A DNA stretch of 64,000 bases from Acidobacteriota bacterium (GCA_947467605.1 CANIII010000015.1:39056-103055); one strand, 5' to 3'. Shown: positions 1 to 8,820, counted from the first letter of the stretch. Numbers and translations are program-made. The notes: a model not told the origin generated them from the sequence alone.

Positions 1-88
1 GTTTCGGGTGGCGCTCAGCTCGCGCGATGCCGCACAGGTCAAAACCTGCCTCAGCTGCGAGAATCTTGACGCGCGTGGACGTAAGCAC
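1..88 (-). CDS. queG: Probable epoxyqueuosine reductase, 5' end only
   Basis: The reverse strand from a GTG at 88 reads 29 codons before leaving the window. The peptide contains KILAAEAGFDLCGIARAE followed by HP, which resembles the N-terminus of QueG, the cobalamin- and iron-sulphur-dependent enzyme that reduces epoxyqueuosine to queuosine in tRNA. An AGGA lies about nine bases before the GTG. The gene is divergent from the ABC-F gene at 124. Only the first residues are visible, so no cofactor motif can be checked. The call rests on this short similarity. Confidence 0.6.
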   Translation of the reverse strand, partial: MLTSTRVKILAAEAGFDLCGIARAERHPK

Positions 89-109
89 GGCCCATTGTCC
101 TGCATCGGC

Positions 110-115
110 TACAAT
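110..115 (+). promoter_or_regulatory. Candidate -10 (TACAAT) of the ABC-F gene
   Basis: TACAAT ends eight bases before the GTG start at 124 and no Shine-Dalgarno sequence is present between them. That spacing would start the transcript at or within a few bases of the start codon. No convincing -35 is seen. Confidence 0.4.
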
Positions 116-123
116 CGACGGTT

Positions 124-1731
124 GTGATTTCCGTTCAAAACGTCTCCATGCGCTTCGGCAACAAGATCCTCTTCGAGGACGTCACGACGACGTTTTCGCA
201 GGGTCGCCGCTACGGCCTCACCGGTCCGAACGGCGCCGGTAAAACCACCTTCATGCGGCTCCTCACTGGCGATCAGCCGCCGCAAAAAGGCACGGTGATC
301 AGGCCCGACAAGTTCGGCGTCTTGCGACAGGATCAGTTCGCGTACGACAAATTCACCGTCGCCGACACCGTGATCATGGGCAACAAGCGCCTGTGGAGCG
401 CATTGCAGGAACGCGAGCACCTGTACGACAAGGGCGCCGACATGACCGACGCGGACGGCATGCGCCTCGGCGAACTCGAGGGCGTGGTCGGTGAAGAAGA
501 CGGCTATGAGGCGGAAGCCAACGCCGCGATTCTGCTGCAGGGCCTCGACATTCCGAACGAGTTGCATCAGCGAAAGATGGCGGAACTGCAGGGCGGTCAG
601 AAAGTGCGCGTGCTGCTCGCACAGGCGCTCTTCGGTCAGCCCGAAGCGCTGCTGCTCGATGAACCAACGAACCATCTCGACCTTGAGTCGATTCACTGGC
701 TCCGCGATTTCCTCATGCGCTACACCGGGGCATTGATCGTGATCTCGCACGACCGACACTTTCTCAACGCGGTCTGCACGCACATCGCCGACATCGACTA
801 CCAGACGATCATCACCTACACCGGCGGGTACGACGACATGGTGCTCGCGAAGATTCAGATGCGCTCGCGCATCGAGTCGGAGAACGAACAGCGCGAGAAG
901 AAAATCGAGCAGCTGCAGGACTTCATCGCACGTTTCTCTGCCGGCACACGCGCGAGCCAGGTGATGTCGCGCAAGAAAGAAGTCGAGCGACTGCAGACGA
1001 CGGAACTCGCGCGGTCGAACATCCAGCGCCCATTCATCAAATTCCAGATGAACCGCCCGTCAGGACGCATCGCGCTCGAGTTCGAAGGGGTGACCAAGAC
1101 CTACGGCGGCGCGTCGGCAGTGGATGGCTTCAGCGCCATCATTCAGCGCGGCGAGAAGATCGTACTGACCGGCCGCAACGGCGTCGGCAAGACGACGCTA
1201 CTGAAGGCGCTGCTGTCAGACGCGCCCGGGCTTCCCGCATCGCCGGACGATCTTGACGCCGGCACGGTGACATGGGGCCACGAGGTATCGGTCGGGTACT
1301 TCCCGCAGGACGCGACGGGCCTCATCAAGAAAGGCCTGACGGCTGTCGAGTGGCTCCACCAGTGGGACCCCGACGCGCACCGTCAGGACATTCACGGTCT
1401 GCTTGGCCAGATGCTGTTCACCGGCGAAGAAGGCTTGAAGCCGACGGAAGCGCTCTCAGGTGGCGAAACCGCGCGCCTGCTTTTCTGCCGCATCATGCTG
1501 CAGAAGCCCAACGTCCTGATCTTCGACGAGCCGACCAACCACCTCGACCTCGAGTCGATCAACGCACTCAACATCGCCCTTCAGAAATTCGAAGGCACCG
1601 TCTTCATCGTGACCCACGACGAAGACGTGATGGACGAAGTCGGCACGCGCATCTGGAGCTTCGACGACGGCGAAATCGAAGACTGGCAGGGCACGTTCGA
1701 AGACTGGCAGAACAAGTCAGGGAAGAAGTAG
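124..1731 (+). CDS. ABC-F family ATPase, YbiT-like
   Basis: This is a soluble 535-residue protein with two ABC ATPase domains and no membrane segment. ABC-F proteins act on the ribosome rather than as transporters. Domain 1 has Walker A GPNGAGKTT (about 34-42), signature LQGGQ (about 155) and Walker B LLLDEPTNHLD (about 176). Domain 2 has GRNGVGKTT (about 350), LSGGE (about 444) and LIFDEPTNHLD (about 464). The charged linker between the domains fits the ABC-F P-site tRNA interaction motif. Sequence such as LRQDQFA and DTVIMG near the N-terminus matches YbiT rather than EttA or Uup. The start is GTG. It ends exactly where the opposing gene ends. Confidence 0.9.
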   Translation: MISVQNVSMRFGNKILFEDVTTTFSQGRRYGLTGPNGAGKTTFMRLLTGDQPPQKGTVIRPDKFGVLRQDQFAYDKFTVADTVIMGNKRLWSALQEREHLYDKGADMTDADGMRLGELEGVVGEEDGYEAEANAAILLQGLDIPNELHQRKMAELQGGQKVRVLLAQALFGQPEALLLDEPTNHLDLESIHWLRDFLMRYTGALIVISHDRHFLNAVCTHIADIDYQTIITYTGGYDDMVLAKIQMRSRIESENEQREKKIEQLQDFIARFSAGTRASQVMSRKKEVERLQTTELARSNIQRPFIKFQMNRPSGRIALEFEGVTKTYGGASAVDGFSAIIQRGEKIVLTGRNGVGKTTLLKALLSDAPGLPASPDDLDAGTVTWGHEVSVGYFPQDATGLIKKGLTAVEWLHQWDPDAHRQDIHGLLGQMLFTGEEGLKPTEALSGGETARLLFCRIMLQKPNVLIFDEPTNHLDLESINALNIALQKFEGTVFIVTHDEDVMDEVGTRIWSFDDGEIEDWQGTFEDWQNKSGKK

Positions 1732-2676
1732 CTACTTCACCACGGTCACGCGTCCGCCGGCTTCGACCTTGCACTCGTGCTGCGTGCCGTTCTCCAGACC
1801 GAGGATCCAGTCTTGACCGGCGTCTGATCCGCTGATGGCGGCCGCGTCGAAGACGAGCCCGCCGCGGATGGCGTCCTGGCAGCTCCGCGTGGAACCCGAC
1901 GGGATTCGCAGCCGCGCATCTGGTGCCGCGGCTGACCGCCCGTCCGAAAATCTGTAGCTCGCATCCTTGCCCGAGCAGCGATACGTCATCGGCCGGGCCG
2001 CACCATCCACCCAGCGATCGTTCCCGTTGCCCTGCACCGATTGTCCATCCGAGCTCACGTCCGGAAACCTGTCGAAGCTCACCAGCACGCGACCACCTGC
2101 GTCCTTGTGGATCAACTCGAGCACGCGGAACTGACATGCGAACGCCGTGTCGAGCTTGCTCGTCGTGGCCGGAGCCGGTGACGGCTTGGGCGCTGGCGCG
2201 GGCGGCGCCGTCAGGTGATTCCGAAACTCCGATGAATTCACGAGATCAGCAATCACGGTCGCGTATTGCCTCCGCTGCACGGGTGCGAGATACGCCTGCA
2301 CGCCCTCGGTGTCGGGCAAGCGGTCGAGCATGCCTTTGTAGAACTGCTCGAGAATCACCGCCGGCGCTTTCCCCGATGTGCCGTCACGAAATTCTGCCGA
2401 GCCGACGAGCGCGTCGATCGTGCCTTTGAGCGCGCCGCGCTGGATGTCTGCCGTCGCCACGCTCAAGCCCGACGAGTCGGCCTCACGACCCAGGATCGCC
2501 TTGTAGAGACGCTTGCCGATGGCCTCAGCGTCCGCGCGGTTGTACGTGGCCGACGTCGTTGCCGGCGTGGTGGGTGCCGGCGGTGTCGGCCGCTGACGCT
2601 GCCCACCCTGTGCCGACAGCACAACGGTCATCGATGCCATGGCGAACGCCATCGCGGTGCCCTTCAAGATTCGCAT
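1732..2676 (-). CDS. Secreted DUF4214-like repeat protein
   Basis: The 314-residue protein has an N-terminal signal peptide ending near SAQG and a Pro/Thr-rich linker. Two related segments follow, about 50-100 and 105-150. Each has the pattern LYKAILGREADSSGL or FYKGMLDRLPDTEGV, then a helix and a closing S-EFR. This resembles DUF4214, a helical module found in secreted and surface proteins. The rest (about 175-314) is rich in polar residues with several cysteines and is not recognised. It lies 15 bp downstream of the 6-haem cytochrome gene and may be the last gene of that operon. Its function is unknown. Confidence 0.6.
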   Translation of the reverse strand: MRILKGTAMAFAMASMTVVLSAQGGQRQRPTPPAPTTPATTSATYNRADAEAIGKRLYKAILGREADSSGLSVATADIQRGALKGTIDALVGSAEFRDGTSGKAPAVILEQFYKGMLDRLPDTEGVQAYLAPVQRRQYATVIADLVNSSEFRNHLTAPPAPAPKPSPAPATTSKLDTAFACQFRVLELIHKDAGGRVLVSFDRFPDVSSDGQSVQGNGNDRWVDGAARPMTYRCSGKDASYRFSDGRSAAAPDARLRIPSGSTRSCQDAIRGGLVFDAAAISGSDAGQDWILGLENGTQHECKVEAGGRVTVVK

Positions 2677-2691
2677 TGCAAACTCCTGTGC

Positions 2692-4050
2692 CTATTGGAT
2701 TCCGTGACAGGCGTCACACGTCTGGCTGATCACGCGGCCGTCTTTCGCCTTGTGGCTGTCGTCATGACAGCGAAAACACCCAGGGAAGTCCATGTGTCCA
2801 ATGTTGTTCGGATAGGTGCCAAATGTCACGTTCATTGCGGGAAAGACATTTCGCGAATAAATCGCTAGGACCGAAACCACCGCGCGCTCCACCTCGGGCC
2901 GCCGCGTCATGTAGACCTGCGGTTGCTGGGTCTTGTAGAACTCCCGCACTTTGGCGGCGATCGCATCCGTCGCAGTTTGCTGGTTGGGGTACGTCCCCTT
3001 TACCGCCGCGACCGCTTCGCGACGCACGAACGGCAGAGATAACGGCAGGTCGCCGGACGCCAGCGCCGCATCCACGGCCTTCTCGGCCGTTGAGGCAAAC
3101 GGATGACCAGGCCGGTTGTGGCAATCGACGCAATCCATGCGGCGACGTTCGCCTTTGGCGAGGTCAGCGGCCGTCACGCCCTCAGCGGTGTACTCGCGCA
3201 CGTTGCCGTCGCGGTCCTTGAGGCGGACCCACGGAATCACCTGCCGCTTCGCGTCGGTGGTGATGTATTCGATCTCGGTCGCCAGGCTCGTGTGCCAGTG
3301 AATGCCGGTCACGGGCCGGTTCGCGCTTTGCCCGCCACCAATATGCATCTGGAGCGTGGTCTCGGTGACGGTGTTCTTCTCATCGGCGGCGTACTCACGG
3401 AAGACCCGCACCTTGTCGCCATGGAATTTCTCTGGCCAGTGGCACTGCTCACAGGTCTCGCGCGCCGGTCGCAGGTTTTTCACCGGCGACGGGATCGGCC
3501 GTTCGTGCGTGTTGAAGGCCACGGCAAAGACCTGCCGCGTGCCCGACAGTTTCGACTTCACGAACCACGACGCACCCGGGCCGATGTGGCATCCGACGCA
3601 GCCCACCCGCGCATGCGCGCCCGCCTTGAACGCCTCGTGCTGGGGCTGCATCACTTCATGACACACCGTGCCGCAAAACGCCGTCGAGTCCATCACTTCC
3701 ACGCCGGCGTACGCGGCCATCGACACGATCATGATGTTGACGACCGTCAGACCGAACGCCATCGCCGCGATATTGCGATGCCGCGGGTTATTGAAGTCAA
3801 TCTTCGGCCACACGTCCGGCTTGCCGGCCGCGAGTCGTCGCCGGTGCAGCCAGCTGCCAATCGGAATCAGCAGCAGCCCGAGGACGAAGATGCTGGGCAG
3901 GACAATGAAGAAGACGATCCCCATGTAGGGGTTCGAGTGGAGGCCGAAGGCATCGGCCAGAAAGAAAATGAGGAAGAGGACCGCGCCGAGCGTCGTGAGG
4001 AGCACACCGACGAGCGAAACGGGGTTTCGGGGCAGAGGCAGTTTCATCAT
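2692..4050 (-). CDS. Membrane-anchored hexahaem cytochrome c, NapC/NirT-like
   Basis: The 452-residue protein has three predicted membrane segments (about 11-33, 43-65 and 93-115) followed by a periplasmic haem domain. Six haem sites are visible: CGTVCH (126-131, a CX3CH spacing), CVGCH (151-155), CEQCH, CVDCH, CFRCH and CDACH. NapC/NirT proteins take electrons from membrane quinol and pass them to periplasmic partners. The start abuts the stop of the cytochrome b gene with no gap. Upstream lie the cytochrome b, 11-haem and monohaem genes, so this is probably the quinone-facing or output subunit of a multi-cytochrome complex. The electron acceptor cannot be named from sequence. Confidence 0.85.
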   Translation of the reverse strand: MMKLPLPRNPVSLVGVLLTTLGAVLFLIFFLADAFGLHSNPYMGIVFFIVLPSIFVLGLLLIPIGSWLHRRRLAAGKPDVWPKIDFNNPRHRNIAAMAFGLTVVNIMIVSMAAYAGVEVMDSTAFCGTVCHEVMQPQHEAFKAGAHARVGCVGCHIGPGASWFVKSKLSGTRQVFAVAFNTHERPIPSPVKNLRPARETCEQCHWPEKFHGDKVRVFREYAADEKNTVTETTLQMHIGGGQSANRPVTGIHWHTSLATEIEYITTDAKRQVIPWVRLKDRDGNVREYTAEGVTAADLAKGERRRMDCVDCHNRPGHPFASTAEKAVDAALASGDLPLSLPFVRREAVAAVKGTYPNQQTATDAIAAKVREFYKTQQPQVYMTRRPEVERAVVSVLAIYSRNVFPAMNVTFGTYPNNIGHMDFPGCFRCHDDSHKAKDGRVISQTCDACHGIQ

Positions 4051-4866
4051 TTACTTGAGCACAGCATACAAGATGAATCCCACAAGCAGCAGTCCTGTCG
4101 TGACGGCGATGGTCCCGATGACCGTGCCCAGCCGAACCAGCCAGGGTTCAGGCGCAGACACCCTCAGGGCATCGAGCCCTCCGGTCGCGATGAGGCGCGC
4201 GTATTCGTTCGGGCGCTCCTCTGCCAGTTCTTCGATCGACACCCGACCGGTAAAGATCACGCGGTCCATCGGAAACTTCTCGGGCCGCAAATGCCCGTTG
4301 AAGAAGTGCATCGTGAAGATGAAGCCAACGGCGAGCAGGGCCTCTTCTCCGTGGATCAGCAACGCGATATTGAAGATCCAGCCCGGCACGAGCCGGGCGA
4401 AGAACACCGGGAACCACAGCAGCAGTCCCGACGCGCCGATGATGCCCATGCCCCAGAACACCGCCCAATAGTCGAACTTCTCCCAGTACGTGTAGCGATC
4501 GAATCGCGGACGAGGGCCGAGGCGCAGAAACCATTTCACGTGGGCGACGGCTTCCCTCGCGTCACGCCATTGGGGCACCATCGACTGCGGGCCCCACAAG
4601 ACGCCGACATCGCGTTTGATGATGAGGCGTACGCCGAGGCGATACAGGTGTGCCGCAAACACCGCAATGAGCAGCGACGCGCACACCCGATGCAGCCAAC
4701 CGGCCACCTCGAAGCTGCCGAGGATCGACGCCATGCGGTGCGCCCACGACTGATCGCTGAAGATGAGCGGCAACCCGGTGGCGGCCAGGCCGAGAAAGCT
4801 CAGCATGAGCAACCCGTGCAGCACCCGATCGACCCCATCGAACCGACGAACGAATTGCGTGCTCAT
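4051..4866 (-). CDS. Membrane cytochrome b (b561 / formate dehydrogenase gamma-like)
   Basis: I place the start at the ATG at 4866, which overlaps the preceding stop as ATGA. The reading frame stays open further upstream, but that extension is not protein-like. The 271-residue product begins MSTQFVRRFDG and has at least four hydrophobic segments with histidines fit for b-haem: VLHGLL, WLHRV, AAHLYR, LIHGEEA and MHFFNGHLRPEKFPMD. This resembles di-haem cytochrome b subunits that link the quinone pool to periplasmic cytochromes. It sits between the 11-haem and 6-haem genes and is translationally coupled to both, suggesting one complex. Confidence 0.85.
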   Translation of the reverse strand: MSTQFVRRFDGVDRVLHGLLMLSFLGLAATGLPLIFSDQSWAHRMASILGSFEVAGWLHRVCASLLIAVFAAHLYRLGVRLIIKRDVGVLWGPQSMVPQWRDAREAVAHVKWFLRLGPRPRFDRYTYWEKFDYWAVFWGMGIIGASGLLLWFPVFFARLVPGWIFNIALLIHGEEALLAVGFIFTMHFFNGHLRPEKFPMDRVIFTGRVSIEELAEERPNEYARLIATGGLDALRVSAPEPWLVRLGTVIGTIAVTTGLLLVGFILYAVLK

Positions 4867-6143
4867 GACCGCCCGGCCTTCTTTCGTCGTTCCGCAAACC
4901 CGCGCGGAAACCACAACACGGCGTGCAGGCCGAACACCCCGAAGACGCCGATCAACAACCACTTCATGAAGCCGGCGGCATAGAACAACACCGGGTTGCG
5001 CTCCGCGTCGTGCTTGTCGGCATGCGGATCGTATTTGGCGAAGTTCTCGCCGGCCGTCGCGTGACACTTCCGACACGTGCTCAGCACGCGCGCGGGCGAG
5101 ACCATCGACTGCGGATCGCCCTTGCCGTGAATCTCGTGCGCACCGTGGCAATCCGAACACGCCGCGACGCGCACAAACCCGAGTGAGGTCACCTGACCAT
5201 GGAACGTGTCGCGATAGGTCGTGATCTTGTCGACGTGGCAGGTGCCGCATTCCCGAATGGTGTCGAGCTTCCACGACGCGACGTCCGCACGCTGAATCTG
5301 GTGTGCGGTGTGGCAATCGGCGCAGACCGGCGCCTTGTCATTACCCTTCGCGCTGGCCGCGCCATGCACGCCCCGGTCGTATTGCGCCTTGATGCCCTCG
5401 TGGCAGCCGCCGCACACGTTGGGGATAGTGCGTCGGAACACGCGGCTCTCGGGATCTGACTTCTTCCGAATATCGTGACTGCCGTGACACGACGTGCAGT
5501 TGGCCGCCACCATCAGCCCGCTCTTGCTGACGGCCTTACCGTGAATGCTGTCCTTGTAGAGGTCTGCCACGTTGCCAATAGCGATATGCCCTTCCTTGAT
5601 CACGGCCGGATCACCGTGACAGCGTCCGCACGTGGTCGGCAGATTCAGCGGATACGTCAGGGACTTCGGATCGGTCTTCGGTCGCATCTCATGCGTGCTG
5701 TGGCAATCGACGCACGTCGCCGCGACGCTGCCCGACGACTGTCGCCGCGCCGCGGCATGAATGCTGCGGTCGTACTCGACGACCTTCTCTTTGTGACAGC
5801 TGGTGCAATCGGCCTTCGCCAGCTTCGACTCGTGCGGAAAGTCGGTGAACTTCGCAAGATCTGCATGACAGTCCGTGCACTTGAGATCGAGCGCGCCGTG
5901 CACCGAGTCGGTGAACTTCGCCGGATCAACAGCGATCCGGCGTCCCGCGTCGTTCTTCGCGTCCGGATCGCCATGACAGGCCAGACAGTCGTCATTGCCC
6001 GGCCCCGGAGCGGGCTTCGCGGCGGCCGACGTCGTGGCGGGCGCTGACGGCGTCTTCTTCGGCGTGGCCTGTCCGCTCGCGGCGACGAACGCCAACGCCG
6101 CGACAAACAGCACCGAGAAGAACACCAACCAGCGCCTGATCAT
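4863..6143 (-). CDS. Undecahaem periplasmic cytochrome c with C-terminal membrane anchor
   Basis: The 426-residue protein has an N-terminal signal peptide, an Ala/Pro-rich linker and eleven CXXCH sites: CLACH (53-57), CTDCH, CTSCH, CVDCH, CGRCH, CTSCH, CGGCH, CADCH, CGTCH, CSDCH and CRKCH. Additional SIHG, SVHG, GVHG and TFHG histidines, spaced like distal haem ligands, suggest bis-His haems of the NrfB/doubled-CXXCH type. A hydrophobic segment near the C-terminus (about 390-415) is followed by basic residues, so the protein is probably tethered to the inner membrane. It overlaps the cytochrome b gene by four bases and follows the small cytochrome by six. It is likely an electron wire in the same complex. 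Confidence 0.85.
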   Translation of the reverse strand: MIRRWLVFFSVLFVAALAFVAASGQATPKKTPSAPATTSAAAKPAPGPGNDDCLACHGDPDAKNDAGRRIAVDPAKFTDSVHGALDLKCTDCHADLAKFTDFPHESKLAKADCTSCHKEKVVEYDRSIHAAARRQSSGSVAATCVDCHSTHEMRPKTDPKSLTYPLNLPTTCGRCHGDPAVIKEGHIAIGNVADLYKDSIHGKAVSKSGLMVAANCTSCHGSHDIRKKSDPESRVFRRTIPNVCGGCHEGIKAQYDRGVHGAASAKGNDKAPVCADCHTAHQIQRADVASWKLDTIRECGTCHVDKITTYRDTFHGQVTSLGFVRVAACSDCHGAHEIHGKGDPQSMVSPARVLSTCRKCHATAGENFAKYDPHADKHDAERNPVLFYAAGFMKWLLIGVFGVFGLHAVLWFPRGFAERRKKAGRS

Positions 6144-6149
6144 GACGCC

Positions 6150-6497
6150 CTACTTCTTGTTGAGCGACAACATGTACGCGACGAGCGCGTCCACGTCTTC
6201 CTTGGCGAGCGTCTTGTATTCCTTCATCGCCGGCTTGCGCTCGGCCTTCATCTTGATGGTCATCGCCTTCGGATCGGTGATCCACTCGCGGATCTCGGCA
6301 GCTTTCAACTTGGCGCCCACACCATCGAGCGGGCCCTTGGCCATGCCCTTGCCGGCGACCGAGTGACAGAGCGCGCATTTCTGCTCGGCGTAGACCTTCA
6401 TGCCTTTGTCGACCGCCGCTTTGTCCTGTGCGTACGCCGCGGAACCCACGGCGAGCCCAACCACTACTCCGAGCGCCGTTACCAACGTGCGAGTCAT
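6150..6497 (-). CDS. Small monohaem cytochrome c (class I)
   Basis: I choose the ATG at 6497 (MTRTLV) because AAGGA lies just upstream. An in-frame start at 6515 would add six residues. The 115-residue product has a signal peptide ending near AYA and one haem site, CALCH. A conserved GPLDGVG follows, then a C-terminal helix with VDALVAYMLSL that is typical of small class I cytochromes. The axial methionine is probably one of those in the KAMTIKMKAE region. It is the first gene of the cytochrome cluster, so it is probably a soluble periplasmic shuttle for the complex encoded downstream. Confidence 0.85.
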   Translation of the reverse strand: MTRTLVTALGVVVGLAVGSAAYAQDKAAVDKGMKVYAEQKCALCHSVAGKGMAKGPLDGVGAKLKAAEIREWITDPKAMTIKMKAERKPAMKEYKTLAKEDVDALVAYMLSLNKK

Positions 6498-6675
6498 ACC
6501 AACGTCCTTTCCCACCCACGAAATCAGGGGCGGTATGACTACCGGTAATGCACGTTCGTTGCCGTCGCGTCAGCGGCCGATGTGCGTGATCGTGAGAGAC
6601 ACCGTGCGTGCACGCAGCGAGACGACGCGCCAGCGCTGGGGGATATTCCGCAAATGCGTTGACGATCTCGCAGGC
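6498..6675. other. Intergenic region upstream of the cytochrome cluster
   Basis: These 178 bases separate the cytochrome operon start from the end of the SGNH hydrolase gene. I see no gene. The promoter of the cytochrome cluster should lie here, but no clear -35/-10 pair stands out. Confidence 0.4.
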
Positions 6676-7467
6676 TCAGCGCATCGCTTGGGCGATCGCG
6701 GCTTCCGCCAGCGGTGCCATGACCGAATATCCGGCAGCATTCGGATGCAGGTCATCGGCGCTGAACTCGGCCTTGAGCAGCCCCGCCGCATCGGTCATCG
6801 CGGGGAAGTAGTCGAGGTAGACGTGGCCGTGCGCCGCCGCGTACGACTTCATCCACGCATTGATCGCCAGAATCCGCTTCATCGGTCGCAGCGTCGTCTG
6901 CGGCACCGCGGCGGGCGTGGCCATGTGGTATTCGCTGACGGGTGTGATGCTCGAGAGCACGACCTTCACGCCGTTCGCGACGGCCAGCTCGCTCATCGAC
7001 ATCAGGTTGCCTTCGATTTCTTCATCGGTCATCGGGCCGGTGTTGCCGGCGATGTCATTCGTGCCAGCCAGGATCACGACGACCTTGGGTTTGAGATTCA
7101 GCACATCGGCCCGCATCCGCAGCAACATCTGCGGTGTGGTCTGGGCGCTAATGCCGCGCCCGACATATTTCTTCCCGGGAAAGAAGGCGCCGAATCTTGG
7201 CTGTGGCCACGAATCAGTGATCGAGTCGCCCATGAAGACGACGTCCACGGGACCCGCGGCGGTGGTGACGTTGCTGTCGCGATACCGCGCGAGATTCGGC
7301 CAGTCCTTGAGTCGCGCGTCGTTGGTGGTGACCGTCCGCAGCGCCGCGGCGAGTTCCTGACAGCTGGGCACGGGTGGTACCGGTGCTTGTGCAGCAGGCG
7401 CCTGGGCGGACGCACCGGTCGACAGCGAGAGGCATGTGGCAGCAACAACGGCGAGGGAAAGGCGCAT
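6676..7467 (-). CDS. Secreted SGNH/GDSL-family hydrolase
   Basis: The chosen start is the ATG at 7467, which has GGAG six bases upstream. A TTG at 7473 is in frame but sits against that site. The 263-residue product has a signal peptide ending near ASA. The SGNH blocks are visible: FMGDSITDSW (block I, nucleophile Ser), GRGISAQ (block II Gly), LAGTNDI (block III Asn) and DDLHPNAAGY (block V Asp/His). The family are Ser esterases and lipases acting on acyl or acetyl esters, often of lipids or glycans. The substrate cannot be predicted. The gene follows the SRPBCC gene with almost no gap. Confidence 0.85.
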   Translation of the reverse strand: MRLSLAVVAATCLSLSTGASAQAPAAQAPVPPVPSCQELAAALRTVTTNDARLKDWPNLARYRDSNVTTAAGPVDVVFMGDSITDSWPQPRFGAFFPGKKYVGRGISAQTTPQMLLRMRADVLNLKPKVVVILAGTNDIAGNTGPMTDEEIEGNLMSMSELAVANGVKVVLSSITPVSEYHMATPAAVPQTTLRPMKRILAINAWMKSYAAAHGHVYLDYFPAMTDAAGLLKAEFSADDLHPNAAGYSVMAPLAEAAIAQAMR

Positions 7468-7469
7468 GG

Positions 7470-7967
7470 TCAACTCCTGAAGGTGGATTGTGCAGCGTGA
7501 CGGCGGCGAAGCTCAAGACGCAGGCTTTCCGCACCCATCCGCATCGCCCATCGGTGATTCCACGCAAACACCGGTTTCACGAGCCAGGACAGATACTTGA
7601 GCAGGCCTTTCTCGGCCGAGATCTTCCAGTCGTAGGCCACACGAACAGCGTTGCCTTCTGGCTGAATCGTCCAGGTCCCACGACCAACAAAGTCTCCGGA
7701 GGCCTCGAGCGAGAAGCCGTGCGGCCGGCGATTCTCCGTGATGACGAACGTCCAGCGGAGTGTGTACGGCAGCCAGCCTTTGGTGAGGAGCGCGACGCGT
7801 TTGCCGATGCCATGCGCATCACCCGAGTGCGTGACCCTGACATCGAGGTACACGGACGGCCACCACCGCGGCAAATCCTCCGCGTTGGCCAGCACATCAC
7901 TGACATCTTCACAGGTGGTCGCGGCGAACCGCCAGACCGTGACGAAGTGGTAGTCGTTGGCCGCCAT
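7470..7967 (-). CDS. SRPBCC (START-like) family protein
   Basis: The 165-residue cytoplasmic protein has the helix-grip pattern of polyketide cyclase/dehydrase-like SRPBCC proteins: DVSDVLANAEDLPRWWP near the N-terminus, then a run of beta strands and a long C-terminal helix with RMGAESLRLELRRR. The fold makes a hydrophobic ligand pocket. The ligand is unknown. A CATAAT eight bases before the ATG may act as a leaderless -10. It is the first gene of a two-gene unit with the SGNH hydrolase and is divergent from the LolA-like gene. Confidence 0.7.
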   Translation of the reverse strand: MAANDYHFVTVWRFAATTCEDVSDVLANAEDLPRWWPSVYLDVRVTHSGDAHGIGKRVALLTKGWLPYTLRWTFVITENRRPHGFSLEASGDFVGRGTWTIQPEGNAVRVAYDWKISAEKGLLKYLSWLVKPVFAWNHRWAMRMGAESLRLELRRRHAAQSTFRS

Positions 7968-7975
7968 GCCCGCCT

Positions 7976-7981
7976 ATTATG
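7976..7981 (-). promoter_or_regulatory. Candidate -10 (CATAAT) for the SRPBCC gene
   Basis: On the minus strand CATAAT ends eight bases before the ATG at 7967. No Shine-Dalgarno sequence precedes the start. Confidence 0.4.
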
Positions 7982-8028
7982 AACAACGAACCTTGGCGTT
8001 CCGACACACGTATCGAGAGACATTACCT

Positions 8029-8779
8029 ATGAGACGACACCTTCTTTCTGTAGTGATCCTTCCAGCGCTTGTGGCCACCGTTCTGGCCGGCCAGGCGTTC
8101 GCCCAGACCTTGACCGCCGAGCAGGTCGTCGAGAAACACCTCGCTGCCGTCGGCGGCCGAGAGGCCCTCAGCAAGATCACCAGCCGCAAGGCGACCGGCA
8201 CCATGATCATCGGCACGCCGCAGGGCAATCTCTCCGGCCCCGTTGAGATGACGGCCAAGAGCCCGAACAAGATGCGCGCATCGATCCGCGTCGACCTCGC
8301 CGCCCTTGGCGCCGCCGGCGAGATGGCCATCGATCAGCTCTTCGACGGCACGACCGGCTGGATGATGAACTCCATGTCTGGCGACCAGCCCATGTCGGGC
8401 GACCAGCTGGCAGGCGCGAAGAACGCCTTCTTCCCGTCCCCGTTCCTCAACTACGCAGAGCACGGCTTCACCATTGCCGTGAAGCCATCGGAGAAGGTCA
8501 ACAACAAGGATGCCTACGTGCTGCTCATGACGCCGAAGGCCGGCCCGGCCGCGCGGATGTATTTCGATGCCGAGACGTTCATGCTCGTCCGCAGCGTCAG
8601 TCGCATCGTCAACCCGCAGCTCGGCGAGGTCGAGCAGATCAGCGAGCCCAGCGACTACCGCACGGTAGACGGCGTGAAGGTCGCGTTCCTGATCCTGCAG
8701 TCGGCCGGTGGGCAGGATGAAATTCGACAAGATCGTGAACAACGTCCCGGTCGACGACGCGGTGTTCATCAAGAAGTAG
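8029..8779 (+). pseudogene. Secreted LolA-like/DUF4292-type protein with a 3' frameshift
   Basis: From the ATG at 8029 the frame encodes a signal peptide (MRRHLLSVVILPALV) and a mature start QTLTAEQVVEKHLAAVGG. A beta-rich domain follows with LFDGTTGWMM and MYFDAETFMLVR, as in outer-membrane-lipoprotein-sorting-like proteins. At about 8700-8716 the frame loses similarity. In the +1 frame MKFDKIVNNVPVDDAVFIKK ends at the stop 8777-8779, which is the expected C-terminus of this family. One extra base, most simply a G in the gcaggatg at about 8710-8717, explains it. As written, the original frame runs on to 8811. This is either a real frameshift or a sequence error. Confidence 0.75.
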
Positions 8780-8820
8780 TTCGAGCTGTTTCGGCGGCGC
8801 CGGGGCGTTAAGATACGCGC

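Noticed and set aside
3103..4983. Long open frame opposite the 6-haem cytochrome and cytochrome b genes
   Set aside because: It is a shadow of high-GC coding DNA. The translation is rich in Arg, His and Glu with no domain, and the reverse frames encode clear cytochromes.
4867..5316. N-terminal extension of the cytochrome b frame
   Set aside because: It overlaps the 11-haem gene out of frame. The ATGA start at 4866 gives a normal cytochrome b.
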